DNA of 35,534 bases from contig JACMMY010000222.1 of NCBI GenBank assembly GCA_014378805.1, positions 1 to 35,534 on the forward strand, given 5' to 3'. Positions within the stretch are counted from its first letter, which is position 1. The number at the start of each line of letters is the position of its first letter. The notes under the pieces were generated by a model. The model was given only the letters and a program-made list of their open reading frames with translations. It had not been told where the DNA came from and searched no databases. A program made the position numbers and the translations under genes. This document shows, piece after piece, positions 15,090 through 23,614 of the stretch. The stretch comes from Moraxellaceae bacterium. GTDB lineage: Bacteria; Pseudomonadota; Gammaproteobacteria; Pseudomonadales; Moraxellaceae.

Positions 15090-15095
15090 TTATAT
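15026..15095. other. attC-like recombination site at the cassette end
   Basis: An imperfect inverted repeat of about 70 bases: GCGCTAATG at the left, inner CTGCAGGC and GCCTGAGC as complementary arms, and CTCAAACGTTATAT at the right, resembling the usual ...TCAAGCGTTAGAC end of attC sites. The left core deviates from RYYYAAC, and the right core after the junction is genomic, as expected for a site with no following cassette. Confidence 0.5.
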
Positions 15096-16091
15096 AACCT
15101 TCCTACTCGCCAACTCATCCGCCAACTTCACCGCCACCACCAAACTCCCTGCTTCCGCACGCCCAGTCCCCGCCAAATCCAGCGCAGTCCCATGATCCAC
15201 CGAAGTCCGAATAAACGGTAAACCCAACGTAATATTCACCGCCTCACCAAAACCCAATGCCTTCAGCACAGGCAAACCCTGATCGTGATACATCGCCAGC
15301 ACAGCATCTGCCGCCTTGAGCAAACGTGGCGTAAACAACGTATCCGCAGGCAACGCATGACCCACATCCACACCTTGCGCCCGAAACTGAGCAAGGACAG
15401 GCTCAATCACGTCAATTTCCTCACGCCCCAAATACCCACCCTCACCCGCATGTGGATTCAGACCACATACCAAAATCTTTGGATGTTCTATCGCAAATTT
15501 CGTGCGTAAATCGTGAATCAAAATCGTTAATACTTGCGTCAATAACTCAGGCGTAATCGCATCAGGCACCGCACGTAACGGTAAATGCGTCGTCGCCAAC
15601 GCCACACGCAAAGTGGGTGTCGCCAGCATCATCACGACTTTATCCACTTTCGCTTTTTCTTGAAAAAACTCGGTATGACCACTGAACGCAATACCTGCTT
15701 CATTCATCACCGATTTCTGCACAGGCGCAGTCACCACGCCAGCCACGCGCCCATTCAAACACGCATCCGCCGCAACTGATAATTGCTCCAACACATACGG
15801 CGCATTCAGCGGATTTAACTGACCATCGACCACCGACACCCGCAGCGGCACAGGGCGAATATAAAGACTTCCCGCTGGCGCAGCCGTTTCCTGCCCCATA
15901 TAATCAATCAAATTGACTTCTAAACCCAACTTACGCGCACGACGCAACATCAGCGCAGGATCAGCAAGGACAATCACAGGACGCGTGATACCCTGTTCTG
16001 GCAATAATTTCGCCAATGCCAATGTAATATCAATGCCAATGCCCGCAGGTTCGCCTGTGGTGAGATAAAGAGGTAAAGCGGCTGTGCTCAT
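15090..16091 (-). CDS. pdxA: 4-hydroxythreonine-4-phosphate dehydrogenase PdxA
   Basis: PdxA oxidises 4-phosphohydroxy-L-threonine in the DXP-dependent pathway to pyridoxal phosphate. The 333-residue enzyme is full length, with [13 protein letters not shown] at 11-23, the metal-binding histidines in [17 protein letters not shown] and [18 protein letters not shown], and the closing [15 protein letters not shown]. Its stop codon (15090-15092) is formed by the first bases after the cassette junction, so the insertion fell at the very end of the gene; the last residues (SRKVI) may or may not be original. In relatives rsmA follows directly; here it lies 5.6 kb away, so transcriptional coupling is lost. 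Confidence 0.96.
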   Translation of the reverse strand: MSTAALPLYLTTGEPAGIGIDITLALAKLLPEQGITRPVIVLADPALMLRRARKLGLEVNLIDYMGQETAAPAGSLYIRPVPLRVSVVDGQLNPLNAPYVLEQLSVAADACLNGRVAGVVTAPVQKSVMNEAGIAFSGHTEFFQEKAKVDKVVMMLATPTLRVALATTHLPLRAVPDAITPELLTQVLTILIHDLRTKFAIEHPKILVCGLNPHAGEGGYLGREEIDVIEPVLAQFRAQGVDVGHALPADTLFTPRLLKAADAVLAMYHDQGLPVLKALGFGEAVNITLGLPFIRTSVDHGTALDLAGTGRAEAGSLVVAVKLADELASRKVI

Positions 16092-16210
16092 CGAATGTCC
16101 ATCGCGTGATATCTAGCAGAATAATCACAGTATAACGTCTCCTAGACCCTTGTGAATGCTAGAGAGTTCGTCTTACTACAAAAGAAATATACCTTTAACA
16201 CCGAAAACGG

Positions 16211-16239
16211 TTGTCAAGTCAACCCGACTTCCTTATAAT
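16211..16239 (+). promoter_or_regulatory. Strong sigma-70 promoter of rplM-rpsI
   Basis: TTGTCA at 16211-16216 and a perfect TATAAT at 16234-16239 are 17 bases apart. Transcription should start near 16246, giving a leader of about 57 bases that contains a small hairpin (GAGAG 16254-16258, CTCTC 16268-16272). In E. coli the rplM leader is a target for repression by L13 itself; whether this hairpin takes part is not known. Confidence 0.85.
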
Positions 16240-16302
16240 TCGCGGTCTGTTTTGAGAGCCCCGTAAACTCTCTTAAACAACTTTAATATAGGCATAGATG
16301 CA

Positions 16303-16731
16303 ATGAAAACTATCAGCGCAAAGCCAGAAAACGTCACACGCGAGTGGTTTGTCGTCGACGCAAATGGCAAAACTCTTGGTCGCATCGCGACTGAAATCGC
16401 AAGTCGTTTGCGCGGCAAGCACAAACCTAGCTATACCCCGCACGTTGACACTGGTGATTACATCATCGTTATCAACGCGGAAAAAGTCGTTGTCACAGGC
16501 AAAAAAGCCCAAGACAAAATGTACTATCGCCACAGTGAATTCCCAGGCGGCCTGAAAACAACTAACTTCACTAAGTTAATTGCACACAAGCCTACTGACG
16601 TATTGCATCGTGCGATCAAAGGTATGCTACCAAAAGGTCCTCTTGGCTTCGCCATGATCACCAAATTGAAGCTATATGCAGGTAGCACTCACCCGCATGA
16701 AGCACAACAACCACAAGTTCTGGAACTGTAA
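16303..16731 (+). CDS. rplM: 50S ribosomal protein L13
   Basis: The 142-residue protein matches L13 from end to end: [20 protein letters not shown] at the start, the central [32 protein letters not shown], and the C-terminal [10 protein letters not shown] and [16 protein letters not shown]13 is an early assembly protein of the large subunit. It is the first gene of the conserved rplM-rpsI operon; rpsI begins three bases after its stop. Expression is expected to be high from the promoter at 16211-16239. Confidence 0.99.
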   Translation: MKTISAKPENVTREWFVVDANGKTLGRIATEIASRLRGKHKPSYTPHVDTGDYIIVINAEKVVVTGKKAQDKMYYRHSEFPGGLKTTNFTKLIAHKPTDVLHRAIKGMLPKGPLGFAMITKLKLYAGSTHPHEAQQPQVLEL

Positions 16732-16734
16732 GCC

Positions 16735-17127
16735 ATGACGACACAACGTAATTACGGCACTGGTCGCCGCAAGACCGCTACCGCTCGTGTGTTCCTGGCT
16801 CCAGGTTCAGGCGCGATGACCATCAACAACAAAACGCTTGATCAGTATTTTGCTCGTGAAACTTCACGCATGATCGTTCGTCAACCACTAGAATTGGTTG
16901 ATGGCTTAGCAAAATACGACATTTTTGTTACCGTTAAAGGCGGTGGCATGAGTGGTCAAGCGGGTGCAATTCGTCACGGTATTACACGTGCATTGTACGC
17001 ATCTGACGAAACATTGAAATCAGCATTGCGTCAAGCTGGCTTCGTGACTCGTGATGCTCGTGAAGTTGAACGTAAGAAAATTGGTCTACGCAAAGCGCGT
17101 AAACGCCCACAATACTCAAAACGTTAA
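16735..17127 (+). CDS. rpsI: 30S ribosomal protein S9
   Basis: The 130-residue protein matches S9: [21 protein letters not shown] near the N-terminus, the [19 protein letters not shown] block near 67-85, and the basic end [18 protein letters not shown], whose last residues reach the P-site tRNA on the ribosome. It directly follows rplM with three bases between. A strong terminator lies 26 bases after the stop. Confidence 0.99.
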   Translation: MTTQRNYGTGRRKTATARVFLAPGSGAMTINNKTLDQYFARETSRMIVRQPLELVDGLAKYDIFVTVKGGGMSGQAGAIRHGITRALYASDETLKSALRQAGFVTRDAREVERKKIGLRKARKRPQYSKR

Positions 17128-17153
17128 TCTCAAAACGTTTTTTGGATGTGTAC

Positions 17154-17179
17154 AAAACCCCGACTCTGTTCGGGGTTTT
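17154..17179 (+). terminator. Terminator of rplM-rpsI
   Basis: AAAACCCCGA at 17154-17163 pairs with TCGGGGTTTT at 17170-17179 around CTCTGT, followed by GTTATT. A classic intrinsic terminator that can act in both directions. Confidence 0.92.
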
Positions 17180-17228
17180 GTTATTATGGGGTTTAATCAA
17201 AACTCCACGCGCCTCTATACAAAACTAA

Positions 17229-17310
17229 GGCCACTGAGCGGAGTCGAAGTGCGTAAACTCTATGTGCTCATCTCAAATACCGTTTATTCCGGCTCCGCTC
17301 AATGAACGGC
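17229..17310. repeat. REP-like inverted pair
   Basis: TGAGCGGAG at 17235-17243 and CTCCGCTCA at 17293-17301 are perfect inverted copies about 50 bases apart, within longer imperfect arms. The core CTCCGCTCA is typical of extragenic repeats found in many copies in diverse bacterial genomes. Confidence 0.6.
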
Positions 17311-17461
17311 ATCAACTATTTAAATATTCAAGTTTGAACATTATCACAGCACGATTAAGTAGCATTTCTCTCTAATAGTATTTAGCATAAAAGCCATCAA
17401 TATCATGCTTATTTTTCATCTCGATTTTTCGCATACTTTATTCTTCCATTGAGGCAAATGC

Positions 17462-18052
17462 ATGAGCAACACCAACGATGCAGACCAAGTTAATGTGAGC
17501 CGCCGTCGCATGTTGGTAAACACCACCACGGCAATGGGTGCTGTCGGTATTGTTGGTGCAATCACACCATTTGTAAAATCATGCACCCCAAGTGAAAAAG
17601 CCAAAGCAGCAAGCAGCCCTATCACGCAAGATATCAGCGCGCTCAAAGCGGGTAAAATGATGGTCGTTGAATGGCAAAGTAAGCCTATCTATATTATTCG
17701 CCGCACTGATGAAATGCTGAATAACTTAGCATTGAGCAATCCCAAACTACGTGATGCAAGCTCGAATGAATCCAATCAACCTGATTATGCAAAGAATGTG
17801 CATCGTTCACGCGACCCACATCTACTGGTCATGGTTGGCGTGTGTACACATTTAGGCTGTGCACCTGGTTTTCGCCCTGAAACAAATGCTTCACTTGATG
17901 CCAATTGGACGGGTGGATTTTTATGTCCCTGTCACGGCTCCAAATACGATTTAGCCGGACGTGTCTTTGATGGCTCGCCTGCTCCACTGAACATGGAAAT
18001 TCCTAAATATAACCTTATAGGTAATGTCTTGATCATTGGCGAGGATGCCTAA
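17462..18052 (+). CDS. petA: Ubiquinol-cytochrome c reductase, Rieske iron-sulfur subunit
   Basis: This subunit of the bc1 complex takes an electron from ubiquinol and passes it to cytochrome c1 at the periplasmic face. It has 196 residues, with an N-terminal Tat-type motif SRRRML (13-18) ahead of the membrane anchor (about 20-38). The 2Fe-2S ligands are Cys128 and His130 in CTHLGC and Cys155 and His158 in CPCHGS, with Cys133 and Cys157 placed for the structural disulfide. The region between the two boxes (135-152) matches the proteobacterial form. The stop overlaps the petB start by one base (TAATG). Confidence 0.98.
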   Translation: MSNTNDADQVNVSRRRMLVNTTTAMGAVGIVGAITPFVKSCTPSEKAKAASSPITQDISALKAGKMMVVEWQSKPIYIIRRTDEMLNNLALSNPKLRDASSNESNQPDYAKNVHRSRDPHLLVMVGVCTHLGCAPGFRPETNASLDANWTGGFLCPCHGSKYDLAGRVFDGSPAPLNMEIPKYNLIGNVLIIGEDA

Positions 18053-19302
18053 TGCGCAGAGGACAACGATTGAAGAACTGGATGAACTTACGATTTCCAG
18101 CCCAACAGACTTCCGAAAAACATTGGTCCAAGTATTACGTCGCCAAGAATCTGAACATTTGGTATCTCTTCGGCATGTTGTCTTTATTGATTTTGGTTAA
18201 TCAATTGATCACTGGCATCTGGCTTGCCATGATGTACACACCCAGTATCGAAGACGCATTTGCATCGGTCGAAGGTAACATCATGCGAGACGTATCCGCA
18301 GGTTGGCTGATTCGAAATCTGCATGCAGTCGGCGCATCGGCATTGTTTATGGTGATTTACTTGCACATGTTTCGCGGACTACTTTACGGTTCTTATCAGA
18401 AACCACGCGAGCTGGTTTGGCTAATCGGTATGGTTTTGTATGTCTGCCTGATGGCGGAAGGTTTCTTTGGTTATGTCCTACCTTGGGGCAATATGTCGTA
18501 TTGGGGGGCGCAAGTCATCCTCAACTTACCCGCCGCAATTCCGAATGTCGGGGACTCTATAGCAACATGGATTCGCGGAGATTTTGTCTTATCAGGTATT
18601 ACCTTAAACCGAATCTTTGCACTGCATGTCATTGCCATTCCATTATTTTTAGTTTTTTTTGTCTTTATTCATTTAGTCTCTTTGCATCATGTCGGCTCTA
18701 ACAACCCAGACGGTATTGAGATCAAAAAACACATTGATAAAAACGGTATTCCGCTCGATGGAATTCCATTGCACCCTTATTACACGACGCATAATTTAGT
18801 CGGCATAGTCGTATTTTTGATTATTTTCTTTGCCTTCGTTTTTTTCTATCCTGATGGCGGCGGTTATATATTAGAACCGGCAAACTTTGAACCTGCGAAT
18901 CCATTAAAAACGCCATCACACATTGCACCCGTTTGGTATTTCACGCCGTTTTATGCGATTTTATTAGCGATTCCAAGCAAGTTGGGCGGCGTGATAGCGC
19001 TCATGAGTTCAGTTGCGATTTTCTGTGCACTGCCTTGGCTAGATAAATCACCTGTGAAATCGATGCGTTACAAAGGTATTCTCTCTAAGATATGGCTCAC
19101 GATTTTTGTGATCAGTATTTTGACACTTGGCGTGATCGGTGCAACTCCTTTAGATCATGCTTTGCTGCCATCCATAAGCAATCAACGGTTTGCGCAGATC
19201 ATGACATTTTTCTATTTTCTCTATTTCCTGCTGATGCCGTTTTACACCGCGATTGAAAACTTTCGAGTACCGCCCAGCCGTGTTACACGAGGTCATCAAT
19301 GA
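18052..19302 (+). CDS. petB: Cytochrome b subunit of the bc1 complex
   Basis: The quinol-oxidising core of the bc1 complex, 416 residues with eight to nine membrane helices. Haem-ligand histidines are in RNLHAVGASALFMVIYLHMF and in ALHVIAIP with VFIHLVSLHHVGSNNPDG. The quinol-site motif reads PVWY (HIAPVWYFTPFYA) where mitochondria have PEWY; the PVWY form also occurs in Pseudomonas-type proteins, so it is normal for this lineage. The gene overlaps petA by one base and petC by four (ATGA). Confidence 0.98.
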   Translation: MRRGQRLKNWMNLRFPAQQTSEKHWSKYYVAKNLNIWYLFGMLSLLILVNQLITGIWLAMMYTPSIEDAFASVEGNIMRDVSAGWLIRNLHAVGASALFMVIYLHMFRGLLYGSYQKPRELVWLIGMVLYVCLMAEGFFGYVLPWGNMSYWGAQVILNLPAAIPNVGDSIATWIRGDFVLSGITLNRIFALHVIAIPLFLVFFVFIHLVSLHHVGSNNPDGIEIKKHIDKNGIPLDGIPLHPYYTTHNLVGIVVFLIIFFAFVFFYPDGGGYILEPANFEPANPLKTPSHIAPVWYFTPFYAILLAIPSKLGGVIALMSSVAIFCALPWLDKSPVKSMRYKGILSKIWLTIFVISILTLGVIGATPLDHALLPSISNQRFAQIMTFFYFLYFLLMPFYTAIENFRVPPSRVTRGHQ

Positions 19303-20027
19303 TTTTCTGTGCAAGATCCTTATTAACACTCTTATTTTTATTCAGCGGTTTAATGCTTAACGCTGCTTGCGCCGCTGAGATGCGCTGCGGCACTTCGCTT
19401 GCACCCAATGCATTACCCACACCTAAAAACCAATATGGCGAATATGAATGCCGCAAAGCACCAATTGATATCACAGACCAAGCATCACTTCGCCGTGGTG
19501 CAGCAATGTTCATGAATCAATGCGCGAGTTGCCACGCGCTCAAGTATATGCGTTATCAAAGAATAGCAACTGACTTATCCATTCAACCTGAACAAATGAA
19601 ACAGTTTCTGCAGCTCAGTCAAGCTCAGTTAAATGATGATATCAGCGCCAGACTCGCGCCTGATTTACAGATTAAAATATTTGGTACGGTTCCACCAGAC
19701 TTGACATTAACAGCACGCAAACGAAGCCCTGATTGGATATACACCTATCTACTCAGTTTTTATTCCGATCCCTCGCGACCATTAGGCGTCAATAATGCCG
19801 TACTTCCCGATACGGCCATGCCAAACGTACTGGATGCATTGCACAAAGAAGTCGGCGATCAGGCGTTTAAAGCGCGCATTGGCGACCTCGTTAACTTTCT
19901 AAATTACACGGCTGAACCCCAACAACAAAAACGAAAAATTTACGGTATCTTCGTATTATTATTTCTATTCATCTTTTTAATCCCTGTATATCTACTGCAC
20001 AAGGAATATTGGAAAGACATCAAATAG
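19299..20027 (+). CDS. petC: Cytochrome c1 subunit of the bc1 complex
   Basis: The 242-residue product has an export signal (LLTLLFLFSGLMLNAACAA, cleaved near residue 26), the haem c attachment site CASCH (75-79) followed by ALKYMRY, and a C-terminal membrane anchor (about 215-235) ending in the basic tail HKEYWKDIK. It receives electrons from the Rieske protein. The Met haem ligand is probably in DTAMPNVL. Start at ATG 19299 overlaps the petB stop. Last gene of petABC; sspA follows after 109 bases, in the common order for this family. Confidence 0.97.
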   Translation: MIFCARSLLTLLFLFSGLMLNAACAAEMRCGTSLAPNALPTPKNQYGEYECRKAPIDITDQASLRRGAAMFMNQCASCHALKYMRYQRIATDLSIQPEQMKQFLQLSQAQLNDDISARLAPDLQIKIFGTVPPDLTLTARKRSPDWIYTYLLSFYSDPSRPLGVNNAVLPDTAMPNVLDALHKEVGDQAFKARIGDLVNFLNYTAEPQQQKRKIYGIFVLLFLFIFLIPVYLLHKEYWKDIK

Positions 20028-20042
20028 CGAATAAAGGTTGTT

Positions 20043-20064
20043 CATTTCGAATCTGCTCGAAATG
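20043..20064. repeat. Perfect 8-base inverted repeat after petC
   Basis: CATTTCGA at 20043-20050 and TCGAAATG at 20057-20064 around ATCTGC. There is no T-run, so it is either an operator-like dyad before sspA or an incomplete terminator of petABC. Confidence 0.55.
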
Positions 20065-20136
20065 ATTCGTTAAAATCACGCAAATTTGATTCAAACTGCT
20101 TTATACTTTTTGACTTGCTAAAAATAAGACGCGTTC

Positions 20137-20835
20137 ATGCCGACTGCCATTCCGATCAAAGCCGCTCCAACTAAAGCTTCACCTACAAAATCACTGCTGA
20201 ATTTACCATTGCAAAATGGCATTTTTCTGTATGCACATCCCGATGCGCATCATAGTCATCGCGTTCGTTTGGCTTTGGCTGAAAAAGAAGTTGATTACAC
20301 GCTGATCTTAGTCGATCCCGATGACCGTCCAGAAGATTTGGCTGCGTTAAATCCCTATAACACGCTGCCGACATTAGTTGAGCGCGAACTCAGATTGTTT
20401 GAAAGTCGCATTATCTTAGAATATCTCGATGACCGTTATCGTCAAACCAGACTCCATCCCGACGCACCTGCAGCACGTGCATTGGTCAAACAATATGCGT
20501 GGCGCATTGAGCGTGATTGGTTAGCTGCGGCTGATATTTTGCTGACGGACTCGACCACATTGGACGCAAAAAAAGCGGCACATGCTCGCAAAGTATTGAC
20601 GGATTCATTGATTAGTTTATCACCACTATTCGGTCATCAACCTTATTTTTTAAGTGATACTTTTGGGCTCTGCGACTGTCTGCTTGCGCCTGTGCTGTGG
20701 CGATTACCGCAAATGAATATCCAACTGCCATCCAATTTAGCCAAACCTCTGCTAACATATTGTCAGCGTTTGTTTGAGCGTCCTGCTTTTATCAAGTCAT
20801 TGACCGCGCAAGAACGCGCCAGACATCGTGATTAG
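20137..20835 (+). CDS. sspA: Stringent starvation protein A (GST-fold)
   Basis: SspA binds RNA polymerase holoenzyme and alters transcription in stationary phase and acid stress. The 232-residue protein has a thioredoxin-like N-terminal domain (about 25-100, with FLYAHPDAHHSHRVRLALAEK, LNPYNTLPTL and FESRIILEYLDDRY) and a helical C-terminal GST domain. As in other SspA proteins, a catalytic glutathione residue is not evident; where many family members have C-P-x-S, this one has AHHSH. The first 22 residues (PIKAAPTKASPTK) are a low-complexity extension; no later ATG gives a better start. The next gene is sspB, the usual partner. Confidence 0.93.
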   Translation: MPTAIPIKAAPTKASPTKSLLNLPLQNGIFLYAHPDAHHSHRVRLALAEKEVDYTLILVDPDDRPEDLAALNPYNTLPTLVERELRLFESRIILEYLDDRYRQTRLHPDAPAARALVKQYAWRIERDWLAAADILLTDSTTLDAKKAAHARKVLTDSLISLSPLFGHQPYFLSDTFGLCDCLLAPVLWRLPQMNIQLPSNLAKPLLTYCQRLFERPAFIKSLTAQERARHRD

Positions 20836-20854
20836 CGTTTTAAACAGTCCATAC

Positions 20855-20866
20855 TTTCACGTGAAA
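20855..20866. promoter_or_regulatory. 12-base perfect palindrome before sspB
   Basis: TTTCACGTGAAA at 20855-20866 is a perfect palindrome, 33 bases before the sspB start and 6 bases before a -10-like TATAAA (20873-20878). It could be an operator for a separate sspB promoter. No regulator is suggested by the sequence. Confidence 0.4.
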
Positions 20867-20898
20867 TACGCTATAAAAATGAACTTACGAGTACCATC

Positions 20899-21333
20899 AT
20901 GACCACATCAACCGCTGTAACCAATACCATTACCCCAACGCGTCCTTATCTGGTGCGTGCGATTTACGAATGGATTAACGACAATTTACTCACGCCTTAC
21001 CTACTCATCAATGCTGAGGAAAAGGGGACTTTCGTTCCGCAGCAATATATTAAAGACGGTCAAATTGTACTGAATATCGCACCCCATGCGGTGAATCAAC
21101 TGATTATGGATAATGATGCGATTGGTTTCAGTGCACGCTTTGGTGGTGTGCCACAACAAGTTTATGTGCCGATGCGAGCCATCTTGGGTTTATATGCGCG
21201 AGAAAATGGTCAAGGTTTATTTTTTGATGCAAGCGAATATCCAGCAGAAAAAACTGAAGAAAGCGCCACTGAAGAGCCTATGATTCAATCACCTGAACCT
21301 GTGAAAAAACCCAGCTTACGGCTATTAGATTAA
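20899..21333 (+). CDS. sspB: ClpXP adaptor / stringent starvation protein B
   Basis: SspB delivers ssrA-tagged proteins to ClpXP. The 144-residue protein has the substrate-binding domain (RPYLVRAIYEWINDN at the start, LNIAPHAVNQL, ISFSARFGG-like IGFSARFGG and VPMRAILGLYARENGQG), an acidic flexible linker (about 115-135), and a short C-terminal tail PSLRLLD. The tail matches the ClpX-binding peptide of the E. coli protein (LRVVK-like), so both working parts are present. The gene is 63 bases after sspA. Confidence 0.95.
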   Translation: MTTSTAVTNTITPTRPYLVRAIYEWINDNLLTPYLLINAEEKGTFVPQQYIKDGQIVLNIAPHAVNQLIMDNDAIGFSARFGGVPQQVYVPMRAILGLYARENGQGLFFDASEYPAEKTEESATEEPMIQSPEPVKKPSLRLLD

Positions 21334-21532
21334 TGTATTTGCTTAACCTAATGATGATCTTGCATTTACGACGAAGTTCTTGATAGATTTACAAACAAGA
21401 TTAATGTCTAATCACCTTCACGCATCATGAATATGCCATGAATACATGTTACGTTGAGTTTAATTTTTTCGTCAATGTCCATGCTCGAAATTTGCGACAG
21501 ATCAGACACATAAAGCTTTGATGGATATATTT

Positions 21533-21560
21533 TTGTTTGGATCTTATTTTACATTATATT
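21533..21560 (+). promoter_or_regulatory. Candidate promoter of the DUF937-OmpA gene
   Basis: TTGTTT at 21533-21538 and TATATT at 21555-21560 are 16 bases apart, about 60 bases before the start at 21622. The rest of the 288-base spacer from 21334 is A+T-rich and shows nothing else that I can name. Confidence 0.4.
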
Positions 21561-21621
21561 GTTAATATGGATTTTTCTAAAAACACACATTATTCTCCAC
21601 GACTTGAGAGAGGCTCTACAA

Positions 21622-23379
21622 ATGACATTATCCTTATTACAACATCTGCGCGAGACTCAAGGTGCAGCACTCGTCGGCGAAGTGACTGAACGTTATGGTC
21701 TCAGTGTAGAAAAAGCGACAGTCTTCATTAATGCGGCGTTGGCTTTGGTTGTCGGTCGTTTGGTCCATATTAACCAGACTCAAGGCACTTCTACAGTACT
21801 CGAAATTTTGGATAAACACGATACATCTGAACTTTGGAAAAATACTAATTTTTCTGATGCGCTAAAAGAACTATCTGCGCTAGGTGGTACCGACGAAAAC
21901 ACAAATTTACAAGCACTGAATCTGATCGGCGAACGTAGCCTGTCTGAAATTCATAATCTTGAACAAATAGCCAGTTTAGGCAAAGACGGGATTAACGAAC
22001 TCCTAGAAGGTCAACCAGAACACCTCCAAGGTCATTTTCCCGATTGGATTTATGCAGCAGCAGGTTTACCTGCACTGATTGGTCTCGGTGTGTTTAATGC
22101 AGTAAAAGAAAGTGTGGCGAGCCTCGGAAGTATTTTAAAACAAGCGGGTGAGGCCATTGCAGAAACGGCTTCTGATGTAGCACATGTCGCTTCTGACATG
22201 ACCACAACTGCGCTAGACAGCGCAACAGAAGCGGCATCCACCATCGCAGATAAAACAGTTGATGCAGCCGGAGCAGTTGCCGATACCGCTTCAGAAATTG
22301 CCAACAAAACATCCGCCGCCACTGTGGCAGCAGTGACAGCAACATCCGCCGCGGCATCAAGCGCAGTCCATGCAGCAAGCGATGCTTTGCATAAAACTGC
22401 ACATACCGCCTCAGACACCGTATCACGCGTCAATCACGCAGCCATTCATGTAGTCAAAGAACCCACGTCTTTTCTCTTGCGCGCGCTCCCATGGTTAGGA
22501 TTGGCAGTATTAGTGCTACTCGGATTACTGTTCTGGAAAGGTTGCCAAGGTGAAACAGTTCCAGTCGTTGCATCGACGGCAAACACAATGGCGACGATTG
22601 CTAGTCCAGAGACATTGACAATCAACACAGGTGCAAATGGCGAATTGCTGAATTGCACGGGTATTGTCGGTCATGCGGATCTACTAGCTAACTTTACAGA
22701 TGCGATTAAAGCTCAGTTTGGTCCAGCAGCAAAATGTGATATTAAAGTAAATGCGCATGTTGCAACTTCTTTTGGGGGCTTAGCAGGTCTCAATGAATCC
22801 CTCGGTGCGATTAAATCATCGCCAAACACCAACTTCGCACTTAGTGGTGATACCGTCACTATCAATACTGCGACTGCATCTGAAAATAGCAAACTCGCTG
22901 AACGATTGAAAACGCTCTTTGGCACTGGTGTCACCATCATTACCCCTATTCCATCAGATCCGACGGATGCAGCCGCATACGAGCTTGCAAATATCAATCC
23001 GAATACCGTAAAAGCAGAAGACGTCATTCACGCATTGAATTTGCAAGTGATCAACTTTGCAGTCGGTTCAAATGAAATTCCTGATGTAAACAAACTGATT
23101 TTGGATAAAGCGGCGACATTAATCAAAGCGATTCCCCAACTAAACATCGCAATCACAGGACATACAGACTCGTCTGGCAATGAAAAAAGTAATGTTGCGC
23201 TATCCACGGCTCGCGCAAAATCAGTTGCCACATATCTTGCAAACCAAGGTGTTCCAGCCACATCAATCACTGCGAAGGGTTTAGGCTCAAGCAAACCGAT
23301 CGCTGACAATGCAACTGAAGAAGGCAAACTGAAAAATCGTCGTATTACATTTGCGATTGAAGGTGCGACTGGATCGTAA
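21622..23379 (+). CDS. DUF937 and OmpA-like domain envelope protein with Ala-rich stalk
   Basis: A 585-residue protein from ATG 21622 (GAGAGG ribosome site; an in-frame ATG at 21559 would add 21 residues). Order of parts: an N-terminal DUF937 (YidB-like) domain of about 150 residues; a helical linker; an Ala/Thr/Ser/Asp-rich helix of about 110 residues (175-285) with repeats of SDVAHVAS / TASEIANKTSA type; one membrane helix (about 287-306) ending in WKGC; a domain of unknown type (about 320-440); and a C-terminal OmpA domain (about 470-582) with GHTDSSG near 513-519 and KNRRITFAIEG. The OmpA part should bind peptidoglycan, anchoring it to the wall with the DUF937 part on the cytoplasmic side. 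Function is unknown. Confidence 0.85.
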   Translation: MTLSLLQHLRETQGAALVGEVTERYGLSVEKATVFINAALALVVGRLVHINQTQGTSTVLEILDKHDTSELWKNTNFSDALKELSALGGTDENTNLQALNLIGERSLSEIHNLEQIASLGKDGINELLEGQPEHLQGHFPDWIYAAAGLPALIGLGVFNAVKESVASLGSILKQAGEAIAETASDVAHVASDMTTTALDSATEAASTIADKTVDAAGAVADTASEIANKTSAATVAAVTATSAAASSAVHAASDALHKTAHTASDTVSRVNHAAIHVVKEPTSFLLRALPWLGLAVLVLLGLLFWKGCQGETVPVVASTANTMATIASPETLTINTGANGELLNCTGIVGHADLLANFTDAIKAQFGPAAKCDIKVNAHVATSFGGLAGLNESLGAIKSSPNTNFALSGDTVTINTATASENSKLAERLKTLFGTGVTIITPIPSDPTDAAAYELANINPNTVKAEDVIHALNLQVINFAVGSNEIPDVNKLILDKAATLIKAIPQLNIAITGHTDSSGNEKSNVALSTARAKSVATYLANQGVPATSITAKGLGSSKPIADNATEEGKLKNRRITFAIEGATGS

Positions 23380-23401
23380 GTAAGATTTTTGCGATGAAAT
23401 G

Positions 23402-23432
23402 AGGACTGTAATTTGAATTGCAGTCCTTTTTT
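23402..23432 (+). terminator. Terminator of the DUF937-OmpA gene
   Basis: AGGACTG at 23402-23408 pairs with CAGTCCT at 23421-23427 and is followed by seven more T. It lies 22 bases after the stop. Confidence 0.92.
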
Positions 23433-23614
23433 TGTGGGTTTGCACAGGTGCGACTTACTTTTGCTTCTCCTTGACATATTATTTTTTCAATGATAGTTTC
23501 ATTTGAAATAAACCAATGTCTATCGATTTATTTTGAATAAAAACAGCTACTTATAACTAGAACCCCATATATCCCAAATAGCCATATAAGATCCAAAATC
23601 CAAAGGAGAAAAAA

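Larger units (their letters stand above)
17128..17461. other. Spacer between rpsI and petA
   Basis: 334 bases containing the rpsI terminator, a REP-like inverted pair, and about 150 A+T-rich bases that should hold the petA promoter. No clear -35/-10 pair stands out. Confidence 0.6.

Noticed and set aside
18955-18990. PVWY instead of PEWY in cytochrome b as a loss of function
   Set aside because: The PVWY form is normal in Pseudomonas-type cytochrome b, so it is a lineage trait.
22050-22433. Long minus-strand open frames within the DUF937-OmpA gene
   Set aside because: They arise from the repetitive GCA/GCC-rich codons of the Ala-rich stalk read backwards; no start signals or family match.
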